From Ruegeria discodermiae (GTDB taxonomy: Bacteria; Pseudomonadota; Alphaproteobacteria; Rhodobacterales; Rhodobacteraceae): DNA of 64,000 nt. A program made the position numbers and the translations under genes. How positions within the stretch are numbered: position 1 is the first letter of the stretch; each line of letters begins with the position of its first letter. The stretch spans positions 60,857 to 124,856 of the forward strand of contig NZ_JAVAMO010000016.1 in the NCBI RefSeq assembly GCF_030758345.1, read 5' to 3'. Below the pieces are notes generated by a model. The model was not told the DNA's origin, made no database searches, and saw only the letters and a list, made by a program, of their open reading frames with translations. Positions 56,596 through 64,000 of this stretch are shown here, piece by piece.

Positions 56596-56862
56596 AACCT
56601 GAACCCGCTTCCAACCATCTCGCTAAACAGCCGTAGCTGCCGGTCCGGTTAATCTGTTCGAGCCAAGGGACCCGGCTGCGATATCTGCCGGATCTCATAG
56701 CATGTCCCGAACGCTACTGCCTAACGGTCAGAACGCCAAGAAATCTCTGCATCAAACCAGATGGTCAGGTCGACCACAGCGCCAACAAAGCGTCGCTACC
56801 AGTGCATGCAGACGATCGGTGCGTGGTGCCTCTGTCGACGCCTTCCGACTTGTTCGCGCCTA

Positions 56863-57250
56863 GTTTCTTTGCCCTTCCTCAAGCGTCTCCAACGTCAGCC
56901 CCAGGGCGGTTCGCGGGGCAAAACCTGTCCAGTAAGTATGATCGTCCTTTGATGTCCCGTCGTCGTTCAAAGACACGACCCCGTCGGCGGCTCTGGGGCT
57001 CAGATCCAGGTAGGCGGCCTTTGCCTCATCCCCTTTCAAATGAAGATCCAGAAAAGCCATGACGAAATGCTGGGTGATTTGTTCATCCGGTTGGTATCCC
57101 AAGCGGCGTCGCCATAGTGAAAGAACAGTGTGAACGCGACCTTGTCTGATGGCTGCCAGCTTTCAATCGGGGCCGCGGCATTGTAGTTTGCGCCCTCAAA
57201 GACCAGCATGTGACGATCCGTTCCCGTGGTCTCGTTGAAAATCTGGCGCA
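56863..57250 (-). pseudogene. Alpha/beta hydrolase C-terminal fragment
   Basis: On the reverse strand RQIFNETTGTDRHMLVFEGA, then GDAAWDTNRMN, shift frame into ITQHFVMAFLDLHLKGDEAK and on to a stop at 56860-56863. This matches the C-terminal third of dienelactone-hydrolase-type alpha/beta hydrolases. Its front is fused in frame to a TRAP permease piece at GMGMRQIF. One frameshift lies near 57095. Confidence 0.65.
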
Positions 57251-57840
57251 TCCCCATGCCAAAGATGAAGGCGGTGACGGCGCCCATGATCAACAAAGGC
57301 AGCACCGCATTGCCTGCAAGGAAAACCAGATCATTCACCAGCGTTCCCGCCAGTCCTGTGGCCGAGAACGATCCCACGATCAGGCCAACACCCAGCAAAA
57401 GCGCAACCAGTTCCGCCAGCGAACGACCGATTGAGGCTGCCAGCTGTACCAGCCCTACTCATGACAGCCGGGTCAACTGGACAACCTAGTTGATGATCAA
57501 TAGCAATGCTGTGGCGTAAAACGGGGCCAGTTTCTCTTGCCGCCAAACCAGCAGCATGAAGATCAGAACCGCAAAACGATGATGTACTGCCACCCTTCGC
57601 GAAACACCTGAGAAAATTTCGGGGCTTCGTCATCCTGCAACGCCTTCAGCCCCTTACGCGCGGCATAGGCGTCAAGCTGAACGAACAGACCAAAATAGAA
57701 TAGCAGCGAAGGGATCGCCGCAGCGATGATGACATTGGCATAGGAGGTCTCCAGAAAGACGCCATGAGGAAGGCGGTGGCTCCCATGACCGGCGGCATCA
57801 GCACGCCCCCGGCGGACGCGCAGGCCTCGGTTTCGACGGC
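57250..57840 (-). pseudogene. TRAP transporter permease fragment
   Basis: Pieces on the reverse strand read ASAGGVLMPPVMGATAFLMA, then YANVIIAAAIPSLLFYFGLF, LDAYAARKGLKALQDDEAPK, and, after stops and shifts, LAELVALLLGVGLIVGSFSA to FIFGMGM. This is the fused 4TM/12TM-type TRAP permease, central part only. It contains at least two frameshifts and stop codons and is flanked by a sulfatase fragment and a hydrolase fragment. Confidence 0.75.
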
Positions 57841-58423
57841 AAAAACAACTCCAATCCAAGGCGTTTTCCGCATTGCGCCGCATGAAGTCCAGCCCACACT
57901 CCACCGTCCGCGCCGAGGGGAAGTCCTCTTCCCGGCGAATGCGCTCGCGGTTGAGCATATTGGCCGGCTTGTCGTAACGGTTGGTCGCAAATTGGCTCTG
58001 ATGAAACCTTTGGCTCAGGTCATCCCAATCCTGATCAACTACGGAATTCCAGCGGTCGCCCTCCTGCTCGCGCACCTGATCATAGCCGGAATAGCGGTTG
58101 TGATAGGTGGCGCCACCATTCTCCCAATAGTGAAAATGATCGGTTGCCAGATGGCTGTAGACAACTTTCTCCTCGGTCAGTATTTCGGTGAAAGTGTTGT
58201 CGAAGGGCTCAATCGGTCCCCAACTGCTGTGCGGGAAGCTCATGCGCGCGGTCAGGATGTCGCGCCGGGCTGGCATGCAGGGCATCGAGCCGACATAATG
58301 CTGGTTAAAGGTCGCGCTGCGGGCGGCCAGCCGGTCGAAATTCGGCGTCAGCACGGTATCGCCTCCATAAGGGCCAAGCATGTGCCGGTTGAGGCTGTCA
58401 ACCAGCAGGAAGATGGTTCTCAT
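57840..58423 (-). pseudogene. Sulfatase N-terminal fragment
   Basis: The first 195 or so residues of a sulfatase: MRTIFLLVDSLNRHMLGPYG with the metal-binding Asp, then SMPCMPARRDILT, where CMPAR is the C-x-P-x-R formylglycine site (Cys about 49). After GLDFMRRNAENALDW the sequence changes to TRAP permease in another frame. The C-terminal metal and substrate residues are lost, so the protein is very probably inactive. The intact FGE gene at 59474-60355 would have served it. Confidence 0.8.
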
Positions 58424-58557
58424 TTGATGGCTCCGGAAGCGCGACCGCTGACGATGAAGCGTTGCGCGATCAACATAAGGACAAAGGCAGGCAGGATCGA
58501 AAGGGTCGATGCGGCGGCCATTTCGGTGAAGGCGATGGTGTTTTCCTGGGCGTAGCC
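58422..58557 (-). pseudogene. ABC sugar permease C-terminal fragment
   Basis: The reverse strand reads AQENTIAFTEMAAASTLSIL then RFIVSGRASGAIK-stop, the end of a MalG-type ABC permease. The stop overlaps the sulfatase ATG, so this junction is the original operon order. The rest of the permease is deleted; upstream it joins the solute-binding protein fragment. Confidence 0.7.
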
Positions 58558-59175
58558 TCGTTGAGGCGCAGTTCGGTCACCGCCAGCACCTGGCTGGATT
58601 CCGGGATCAGGGAGATCAGACCGGCGGTCGGGATCGCATCTGCCAGCGCCTTCATCCAGCGGAATTCCTATGTGTACGACATCGGCCCTTCCAGCACCAC
58701 GCGGCTGACAGGGGCGGCCTCGGCCCGCGCATAGGCCTCTTGCGTCTCGCCCGACTGGAACCAGGTCAAAAAAGCGAGCGCGGCCTTCTTACGCTCTTCA
58801 TCGGTGTTTTTGGGAACGCCCGCCAGCCAGTGACCCAAAGGCGTGGCCGCCGCAAACCCGTCCCCGGCAGGGGTAGCAGCGTAGTTGACCTTGCCCACAA
58901 TGGCAGACTGGTTCGGATCATCAAAAAGGCCCGGTGCAAGCACCGACATGATATGCCCGGCCTTGCCGGTGGCCATGTTCTGGATAACGTTGACCTGCGG
59001 TCGAGGGATGCCCCACCTCGGAGGCGAGGTTCATATAGGTCTCCATCCCTGCAAGCGTTTCGGGGCTGTTGATGGTGATGGTGAAATCGCCCTCTTTCTG
59101 ATTGCGGAATATGCCGCCACCATGCGACCAGATATAGGGAAAGACGTCATAGGTGACGTCAAACGCCCCGCCCCG
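58557..59175 (-). pseudogene. ABC extracellular solute-binding protein fragment
   Basis: Pieces read AFDVTYDVFPYIWSHGGGIF, QNMATGKAGHIMSVLAPGLF, VPKNTDEERKKAALAFLTWF and, after a TAG stop at about 58665-58668, MKALADAIPTAGLISLIPES. The stop interrupts an otherwise continuous frame, and one frameshift lies near 59010. Both ends of the gene are gone: the N-terminus joins a LysR fragment at about 59175 and the C-terminus a permease fragment. Confidence 0.75.
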
Positions 59176-59477
59176 ATGCGCACGCGGCCTGCCGTGCCGC
59201 TGCGCAGCGCCTCGCTCTCTTCGACCGCGTCAGAGACCTGCGCCAGCACTAACCTTGTGTGTCGCAGCAACTGCTCGCCCTTTTGCGTCAACACCACGCC
59301 GGTCGGCGAGCGTTGGAAGAGCGTGACAGCCAGTTGCCGCTCTAGTTGCTGGATCGCTTTCGACAGCGTGGGCTGCGCGACATTGAGCGCCGCCGCCGCG
59401 CTGATGATGTTGCCGATCTCTGCGGTCTTGTGGAAATAGGCCAGCAACCTCAGATCAACGGCGGGTTTCGCTGTCAT
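59175..59477 (-). pseudogene. LysR regulator N-terminal fragment
   Basis: The first 98 or so residues of a LysR regulator, MTAKPAVDLRLLAYFHKTAE with HTH AAALNVAQPTLSKAIQQLER and the linker through SGTAGRVRIGAG, then fused to solute-binding protein sequence. Its ATG overlaps the FGE stop by 3 bases. Only the DNA-binding part remains; effector domain deleted. Confidence 0.8.
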
Positions 59478-60355
59478 ATGTCGAACGCCACGCGAAAGCC
59501 CTGATGGGTCGTGGCGCTGTCGGGTGAATTCCCCGACCGGGCCGCAATCCGGTAGCGCCAGCAATAGGTGGAGTGGCACAGGAAGGACCCGCCTTTGAGA
59601 ACGCGGTATCCCTTCATGGTCTTCAGCCGCTCGCGTACCGCCTTCTTCAGCGAAGGTATGCGGAACGGGTCCGCGGTCCATTCCCAGACATTGCCGACCA
59701 TATTGAACATCCCATAGCCGTTGGGGTCGAACGACCAGGCTGACGCTGTTGTCAGATAGCCATCCGCAGCGGTGTTCTGATGCGGAAACCTCCCCTGCCA
59801 AATGTTGCAGGGGAAATGGCTGGTGTCGTCGGGCTCGGCGCTGCCCCAGGGATAGGGCACATCGCCCAGGCCTCCGCGCGCGGCGTGTTCCCATTCGGCT
59901 TCGGTCGGCAGACGCCCGCCCGCCCAGGCGGCATAAGCGCGGGCGTCATTCCAGGACACTTGCACAACAGGATGATCGGGATGCCAGGCGGCATCCTTTG
60001 ACCCTGGCCCGTTGATGTCACGCCAATTCGCACCGTCGACCCGGCGCCACCATTCGATCCCGTCCACCCCCAAAGGGTCCGCGACGCCGCGCGGCACGTT
60101 CAGCCAAAACACAAAGGACCAGCCGATGTGCTCTGCCTCGGTGACATAGCCGGTGTCATCAACAAAGGCCTGAAACTGCGCGTTGGTAACCGTCTTCACT
60201 CCAACGCCATAGGGCTTCAGAACGCTCGCCTTGCGCAGTTCTTCGCCATCATCGGGGATGATGGGCCAACCGGTGCCCACAATCGGCCGCCCGCCCGGGA
60301 TTTCCGCGGTACCTTCCAAGCGCGGCGAAGCTCTTTTTGCAAAAGCCGTCGGCAT
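59474..60355 (-). CDS. Formylglycine-generating enzyme family protein
   Basis: A 293-residue SUMF1/FGE protein. The C-terminal active site GGSFLCHSTYCWRYRIAARS has both cysteines of the human-type enzyme, and the fold motifs PVVQVSWNDARAYAAWAGGR and RLPTEAEWEHAARGG are intact. FGE converts the sulfatase C-x-P-x-R cysteine to formylglycine. ATG at 60355 is the first ATG; an in-frame TTG exists at 60424. The neighbouring sulfatase is truncated, so this enzyme has no intact local substrate. Confidence 0.9.
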   Translation of the reverse strand: MPTAFAKRASPRLEGTAEIPGGRPIVGTGWPIIPDDGEELRKASVLKPYGVGVKTVTNAQFQAFVDDTGYVTEAEHIGWSFVFWLNVPRGVADPLGVDGIEWWRRVDGANWRDINGPGSKDAAWHPDHPVVQVSWNDARAYAAWAGGRLPTEAEWEHAARGGLGDVPYPWGSAEPDDTSHFPCNIWQGRFPHQNTAADGYLTTASAWSFDPNGYGMFNMVGNVWEWTADPFRIPSLKKAVRERLKTMKGYRVLKGGSFLCHSTYCWRYRIAARSGNSPDSATTHQGFRVAFDI

Positions 60356-60424
60356 CGCGGCGTCAAGCTGACGCCCGGTTCGAGGTGAACAACATTCTGA
60401 TTTTCGGGCGCCAGGGGCGATCAA

Positions 60425-60865
60425 ATCTCGACAACTTTCCAGACTATATGGCTTATAAACTCAGACCTGCCCAGCGAGCCTGACAAGGCAGTTTAAAGCC
60501 GAACCCCAAACCTGAGCAACCCTCAGGCCGTGTCGCACGTTTTGGCTTTTGATGCTCTCGGACTCAGCATCTGAATGATCGTCGGTCATCTCAAAGGTAG
60601 ATCACCTAGGGTTGGAAAGAACTCGACTCCTTTTAGAGTTTCGCGTTCGGAGCAGAGCCGATGTCCGGGCGCGTACGCGCAGATTACCTCGGCGCAGCCA
60701 AACGGTCTGTTAGCGTCCGACACATGCGAAAAATCACCAACGGGCGGAAAATGTTGCGTTTTTGTTAGATAGGAAACATGTTTAGGTGAGAGCGTCGGAA
60801 TGTATAAACGACCTATTAGATCTGAACTTGGGCAAAACAGAGCCTGACCAGGTAGGGCACTTTCG
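60425..60865. other. Divergent intergenic region FGE/gadC
   Basis: The 441 bases between the divergent FGE and gadC genes hold no convincing gene. They presumably contain the promoter of the gadC-gadB pair. I saw no clear regulatory motif. Confidence 0.5.
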
Positions 60866-62293
60866 TTGACTGAGACCAAACACCAGATTGGTGTCATCAC
60901 TTTGACATTGATCACCGCCGCTTTGTTTCTGACATTACGGAATATGCCAATGATGGCGCAGACCGGCATGAAAATGGTCGTCTTCAACGCCATCACAATT
61001 GTTGTCTATCTAATCCCCGTCGCACTTGTTTCGGCAGAGCTTGCGACGGGTTGGCCCAAAAATGGCGTCTTTCACTGGGTTGAGGCCGCCTTTGGGTCTC
61101 GTGCGGGATTTCTAGCAGTGTGGCTGCAATGGGCCCAAAGCATCTTTGGCATTACGTCCATCGTCGCCTATGTCGCAGCATCGCTTGCCTACGCGCTTGA
61201 TCCCGCCCTGGGCGCAAACAAGTACTTCATCGTTGCGGTCATCCTTGTTGTCTATTGGGGCGCGACGCTGGCAAATTTTCACGGCTCGAAAAGCTCCGGC
61301 ATAATCAGCAGCGTGGCGGTGTCCATTGGTGTCTTACTGCCTACAACTGTTCTGATTATCTTGGGTCTTGCATATGCGCGTTCAGGAAACCCGTTGCAAA
61401 TCGACACAGCACTTACCCTCAAAAACTGGGTGCCATCGATCAGCGAAACCGGCAATCTGACCCTCTTCCTCAGCTTTATCTTCGGATTTGTGGGGGTCGA
61501 GGTTTCAGCGAGCCACGCCCGCGAGGTCAAAAATGTCCACCGTACCTATCCGTTGGCGGTATTCAGTGCGGCATTCATTGGGTTTGTGCTGACATTGCTG
61601 GGTGGTCTTGCGGTCGCGGCGATATTGCCGGTGGCGTCGATCGACCAGATCAACGGCGCAATGCAGGCTTTTTCCGCGTTTTTCGAGCATTTTGGCCTTG
61701 TGTGGCTAACGCCGATTGCCGCAGTGCTTGTGGCGCTTGGTGCGGCGGGTCAGGTCAGCACCTGGATCGTGGGGCCGGTCAAGGGAATACTTGCGGCAGG
61801 GCAAGCGGGCTACCTCCCGACCTGGGCGCAAAAGGTCAACGGCAAGGGCGTGCCGACGAACCTCCTGATTGTGCAGGCGCTATTGATCTCGTTGATAGCC
61901 ATGTCGTTCCTGCTGGTAGACGATGTCAACACAGCCTTTCTGATCCTGACTTCGATCGCGGTTCTGATCTACTCGCTGATGTACGTGCTGATGTACGCAG
62001 CGGCCATTCGTCTTCGATATACACATCCTGAAGTCCCGCGCGCCTACCGAGTTCCGGGCGGCAATGCGGGGATGTGGATCACAGCCGGGCTCGGGTTACT
62101 TGCGGCGCTCGCTTGTTTTGCGATCGGGTTTATCCCGCCAGCCGTCGGAGCGCTGTCCACCCTGTCATTCGAGCTGATGATGGCGATTGGCGTTCTTCTT
62201 GTCTCGTCCGCGCCATTACTCATTTACGCGGCCCGTCGCCCTGGTTGGGTTTCCAAAGGGGCTTTGCAAGCGACAACAAAGGAAGAATCATGA
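60866..62293 (+). CDS. Glutamate/GABA antiporter-type APC permease
   Basis: A 475-residue APC permease of the GadC type, about twelve helices. ITLTLITAALFLTLRNMPMM and FIFGFVGVEVSASHAREVKN are characteristic. A TTG start at 60866 is used; no earlier ATG is in frame. Its stop overlaps the gadB ATG. The pair would exchange external glutamate for internal GABA, consuming protons. The long C-terminal plug of E. coli GadC is not seen. Confidence 0.88.
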   Translation: MTETKHQIGVITLTLITAALFLTLRNMPMMAQTGMKMVVFNAITIVVYLIPVALVSAELATGWPKNGVFHWVEAAFGSRAGFLAVWLQWAQSIFGITSIVAYVAASLAYALDPALGANKYFIVAVILVVYWGATLANFHGSKSSGIISSVAVSIGVLLPTTVLIILGLAYARSGNPLQIDTALTLKNWVPSISETGNLTLFLSFIFGFVGVEVSASHAREVKNVHRTYPLAVFSAAFIGFVLTLLGGLAVAAILPVASIDQINGAMQAFSAFFEHFGLVWLTPIAAVLVALGAAGQVSTWIVGPVKGILAAGQAGYLPTWAQKVNGKGVPTNLLIVQALLISLIAMSFLLVDDVNTAFLILTSIAVLIYSLMYVLMYAAAIRLRYTHPEVPRAYRVPGGNAGMWITAGLGLLAALACFAIGFIPPAVGALSTLSFELMMAIGVLLVSSAPLLIYAARRPGWVSKGALQATTKEES

Positions 62294-63675
62294 CCAAAGA
62301 ACGAAGCCCCTCGTCTCATTCGGAGTCTGCGTCGGTCCTGACACCGGCCTATGGCGGACGTTTCATGCGCGAACCCATTCCCAAATTCACGCTGCCCGAA
62401 GATGAGATGGACGCGGATTCCGCTTATCGCCTGATCCATGATGAACTCATGCTGGACGGTAACGCGCGTCTGAACCTCGCCACCTTCGTGACCACCTGGA
62501 TGGAGCCGCAGGCACAACGCCTGATGTCGGAAACCTTCGACAAGAACATGATCGACAAGGATGAGTATCCCAATACGGCGATGATCGAGGAACGCTGCAT
62601 CAAGATCGTCGCGAACCTGTTCAACGCGTCGAGCGAGGCGACGGGATCATCGGCCATCGGATCGAGCGAGGCCGTGATGCTTGCTGGTATGGCGATGAAA
62701 TGGAACTGGCGCGCGCGCCAGCGGGCCAAAGGCAAACCGACAGACAAGCCGAACCTGATCCTGGGCACGAACGTGCAAGTGGTTTGGGAAAAGTTCTGTC
62801 GTTATTGGGATGTTGAGCCGCGCTATGTCCCGATGGCACCGGATCGCTATGTGATCGACCCGGAAGACACGATTTCCAAGATCGACGAGGACACGATCGG
62901 CATTGTTGCGATTCTGGGCACCACCTTCACCGGTGAATATGAACCGATCAAGGAAGTGCATGATGCACTGGTTACCTCCAATGCCAGTACCGGCTTTGAG
63001 GTTCCGCTGCATGTCGATGCGGCAAGCGGTGGCTTTGTCGCGCCATTCCTACAACCGAAACTGGAGTGGGACTTCCGGCTACCGCTCGTCAAATCGATTA
63101 ACGTATCCGGGCACAAATACGGGCTGGTCTATCCCGGAGTTGGCTGGGTTGTCTGGCGCGACAAGTCGGAGCTTCCGGAAGATCTGATTTTCCACGTCAA
63201 TTACCTGGGGGGCGATATGCCCACCTTCACGCTGAATTTCTCACGCCCCGGCAACCAAATCGTGGGCCAGTACTATAACTTTCTGCGACTGGGTCGGAAT
63301 GGGTACAAACAGGTTATGGAGAGCCTAAGCAGTATCGCGCAACAACTGTCAGCGCGCATTGCGCAGATAGGGCCGTTTGAGTTGCTGAGCGACGGCAGTG
63401 CAATTCCCGTGTTTGCGTTCAAAGTGAAAAACCCTGAAAATTACAGCGTATATGACGTGTCAGACCGCCTGCGGGCGTATGGATGGCAGGTGCCCGCATA
63501 TTCTATGCCAGAGGGTGCCGAGAACATTCATGTGTTGCGTATCGTTGTGCGCGAGGGCTTTAGCTACGACATGGGAGAGATGCTTCTCGCGGACTTGACC
63601 AAAGTGATAGAGAAGCTGGAGCAGAATTCGAGCGCGCAAGCTAACGACAATTCGGGCGGCTTTGCGCATGTCTGA
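62290..63675 (+). CDS. gadB: Glutamate decarboxylase
   Basis: A 461-residue PLP-dependent glutamate decarboxylase. The PLP-lysine is in SINVSGHKYGLVYPG (about residue 275), the PLP-binding Asp in HVDAASGGFVAPF, and the N-terminal TFVTTWMEPQA and YPNTAMIEERC fit GadB. It converts glutamate and a proton to GABA and CO2. ATG at 62290 follows GGAAGA and overlaps the antiporter stop (ATGA). Confidence 0.95.
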   Translation: MTKERSPSSHSESASVLTPAYGGRFMREPIPKFTLPEDEMDADSAYRLIHDELMLDGNARLNLATFVTTWMEPQAQRLMSETFDKNMIDKDEYPNTAMIEERCIKIVANLFNASSEATGSSAIGSSEAVMLAGMAMKWNWRARQRAKGKPTDKPNLILGTNVQVVWEKFCRYWDVEPRYVPMAPDRYVIDPEDTISKIDEDTIGIVAILGTTFTGEYEPIKEVHDALVTSNASTGFEVPLHVDAASGGFVAPFLQPKLEWDFRLPLVKSINVSGHKYGLVYPGVGWVVWRDKSELPEDLIFHVNYLGGDMPTFTLNFSRPGNQIVGQYYNFLRLGRNGYKQVMESLSSIAQQLSARIAQIGPFELLSDGSAIPVFAFKVKNPENYSVYDVSDRLRAYGWQVPAYSMPEGAENIHVLRIVVREGFSYDMGEMLLADLTKVIEKLEQNSSAQANDNSGGFAHV

Positions 63676-63861
63676 GGCGCGCATCCTCCTGTAGAAAGCC
63701 CGGTTCCGGCTTTGATGGAATAGACACCCCCTGACCTGACAATTGTCAAACGGGCGTTGTTGCGTAACTCACGTCTGAGGCGTGACGACCCCTTTGATCA
63801 GGAGCCACCTGCAGCGAAAGTGCGGTTTCAGTTTCCACCCAAACAATGCGTGCGACTGGCC
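63676..63861. other. Intergenic region after gadB
   Basis: 186 bases with a 12-base palindrome TGACAATTGTCA at 63737-63748 and no recognised gene. The palindrome could be an operator or a terminator remnant. Confidence 0.35.
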
Positions 63862-64000
63862 TCAAGGGTTACAAGCAGTGTATCGCAACAATGCCTGTGC
63901 CACGATTGCAAGCAGATACTGCGCTAGCGAACGCCCAAAATTGAATGGCCGAAGAGTCCCGTGGAAGCCGACCTTGATGTTGATTGGCTCGGGGAGAGAT
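63862..64000 (-). CDS. Unidentified partial protein at right edge
   Basis: The reverse strand is open from the window edge to a TGA at 63862-63864 and reads INIKVGFHGTLRPFNFGRSL then QYLLAIVAQALLRYTACNP-stop. The translation is protein-like with a hydrophobic C-terminal helix. I do not recognise the family; a transposase or membrane protein tail are both possible. The start lies outside the window. Confidence 0.35.
   Translation of the reverse strand, partial: SLPEPINIKVGFHGTLRPFNFGRSLAQYLLAIVAQALLRYTACNP

Overview
The window comes from an alphaproteobacterial chromosome, most likely the Roseobacter group (Rhodobacteraceae). The signs are a GC-rich composition, the order rpmH-rnpA-yidD ... 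yidC-MOSC-yihA-argB, an aapJQMP-type amino acid transporter, a degP-rarA-crcB-rluA-HAD-ATP12 string, a short alphaproteobacterial adenylate kinase and an FNR-type regulator. This is judged from gene content and order alone, with no database search.

Layout. 1-5.7 kb is an accessory stretch ending at a tRNA-Arg gene: a cut-off SDR, a CmcJ-family oxygenase divergent from a LysR regulator, a NUDIX hydrolase, an unknown protein, an Fe(II)/2OG oxygenase, and a 259-bp tandem non-coding repeat with compensatory base changes. 5.9-11.5 kb is core: histidine kinase, flavin oxidoreductase, TVP38 protein, rpmH, rnpA, yidD, DUF900 hydrolase. At 11.6 kb the 5' end of a ttcA gene breaks off; its 3' end reappears at 24.8 kb. 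The roughly 13 kb between them looks like an insertion. It carries fnr-ccmF-ccmH-ccmI divergent from a 12-heme cytochrome c gene and a Rap1a/Tai-family gene, IS481 and IS3 remnants, an LLM oxidoreductase, a second CmcJ gene with a broken LysR partner, and an intact replacement ttcA. Core genes resume from 25.2 to 49.6 kb: EAL protein, yidC operon, argB, ferredoxin-like protein, SixA, aapJQMP, degP-to-ATP12 operon, and rplO-secY-adk-rpsM-rpsK-rpoA-rplQ.

Upstream of rplO the expected rpmD/rpsE are missing; a broken anion permease and a tRNA-Ser lie there instead. 50.9-54.8 kb is the Anbu proteasome-homologue operon (ATP-grasp, alpha-E, transglutaminase, Anbu). An APC permease follows, then at 56.9-59.5 kb a run of truncated and fused genes (hydrolase, TRAP permease, sulfatase, ABC permease, solute-binding protein, LysR), ending at an intact formylglycine-generating enzyme. 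The right end holds a gadC-gadB glutamate/GABA acid-resistance pair and an unidentified partial gene.

How the genes work together. The most coherent candidate system is the 12-heme locus: an oxygen-sensing FNR-type protein with all four cluster cysteines, an FNR-like box between the divergent genes, a heme-lyase set lacking ccmE and ccmG, and the cytochrome. It appears to be an imported anaerobic or microaerobic electron-transfer unit. The oxygenase modules near 1-5 kb and 21-23.6 kb are related by duplication and may share a LysR operator motif.
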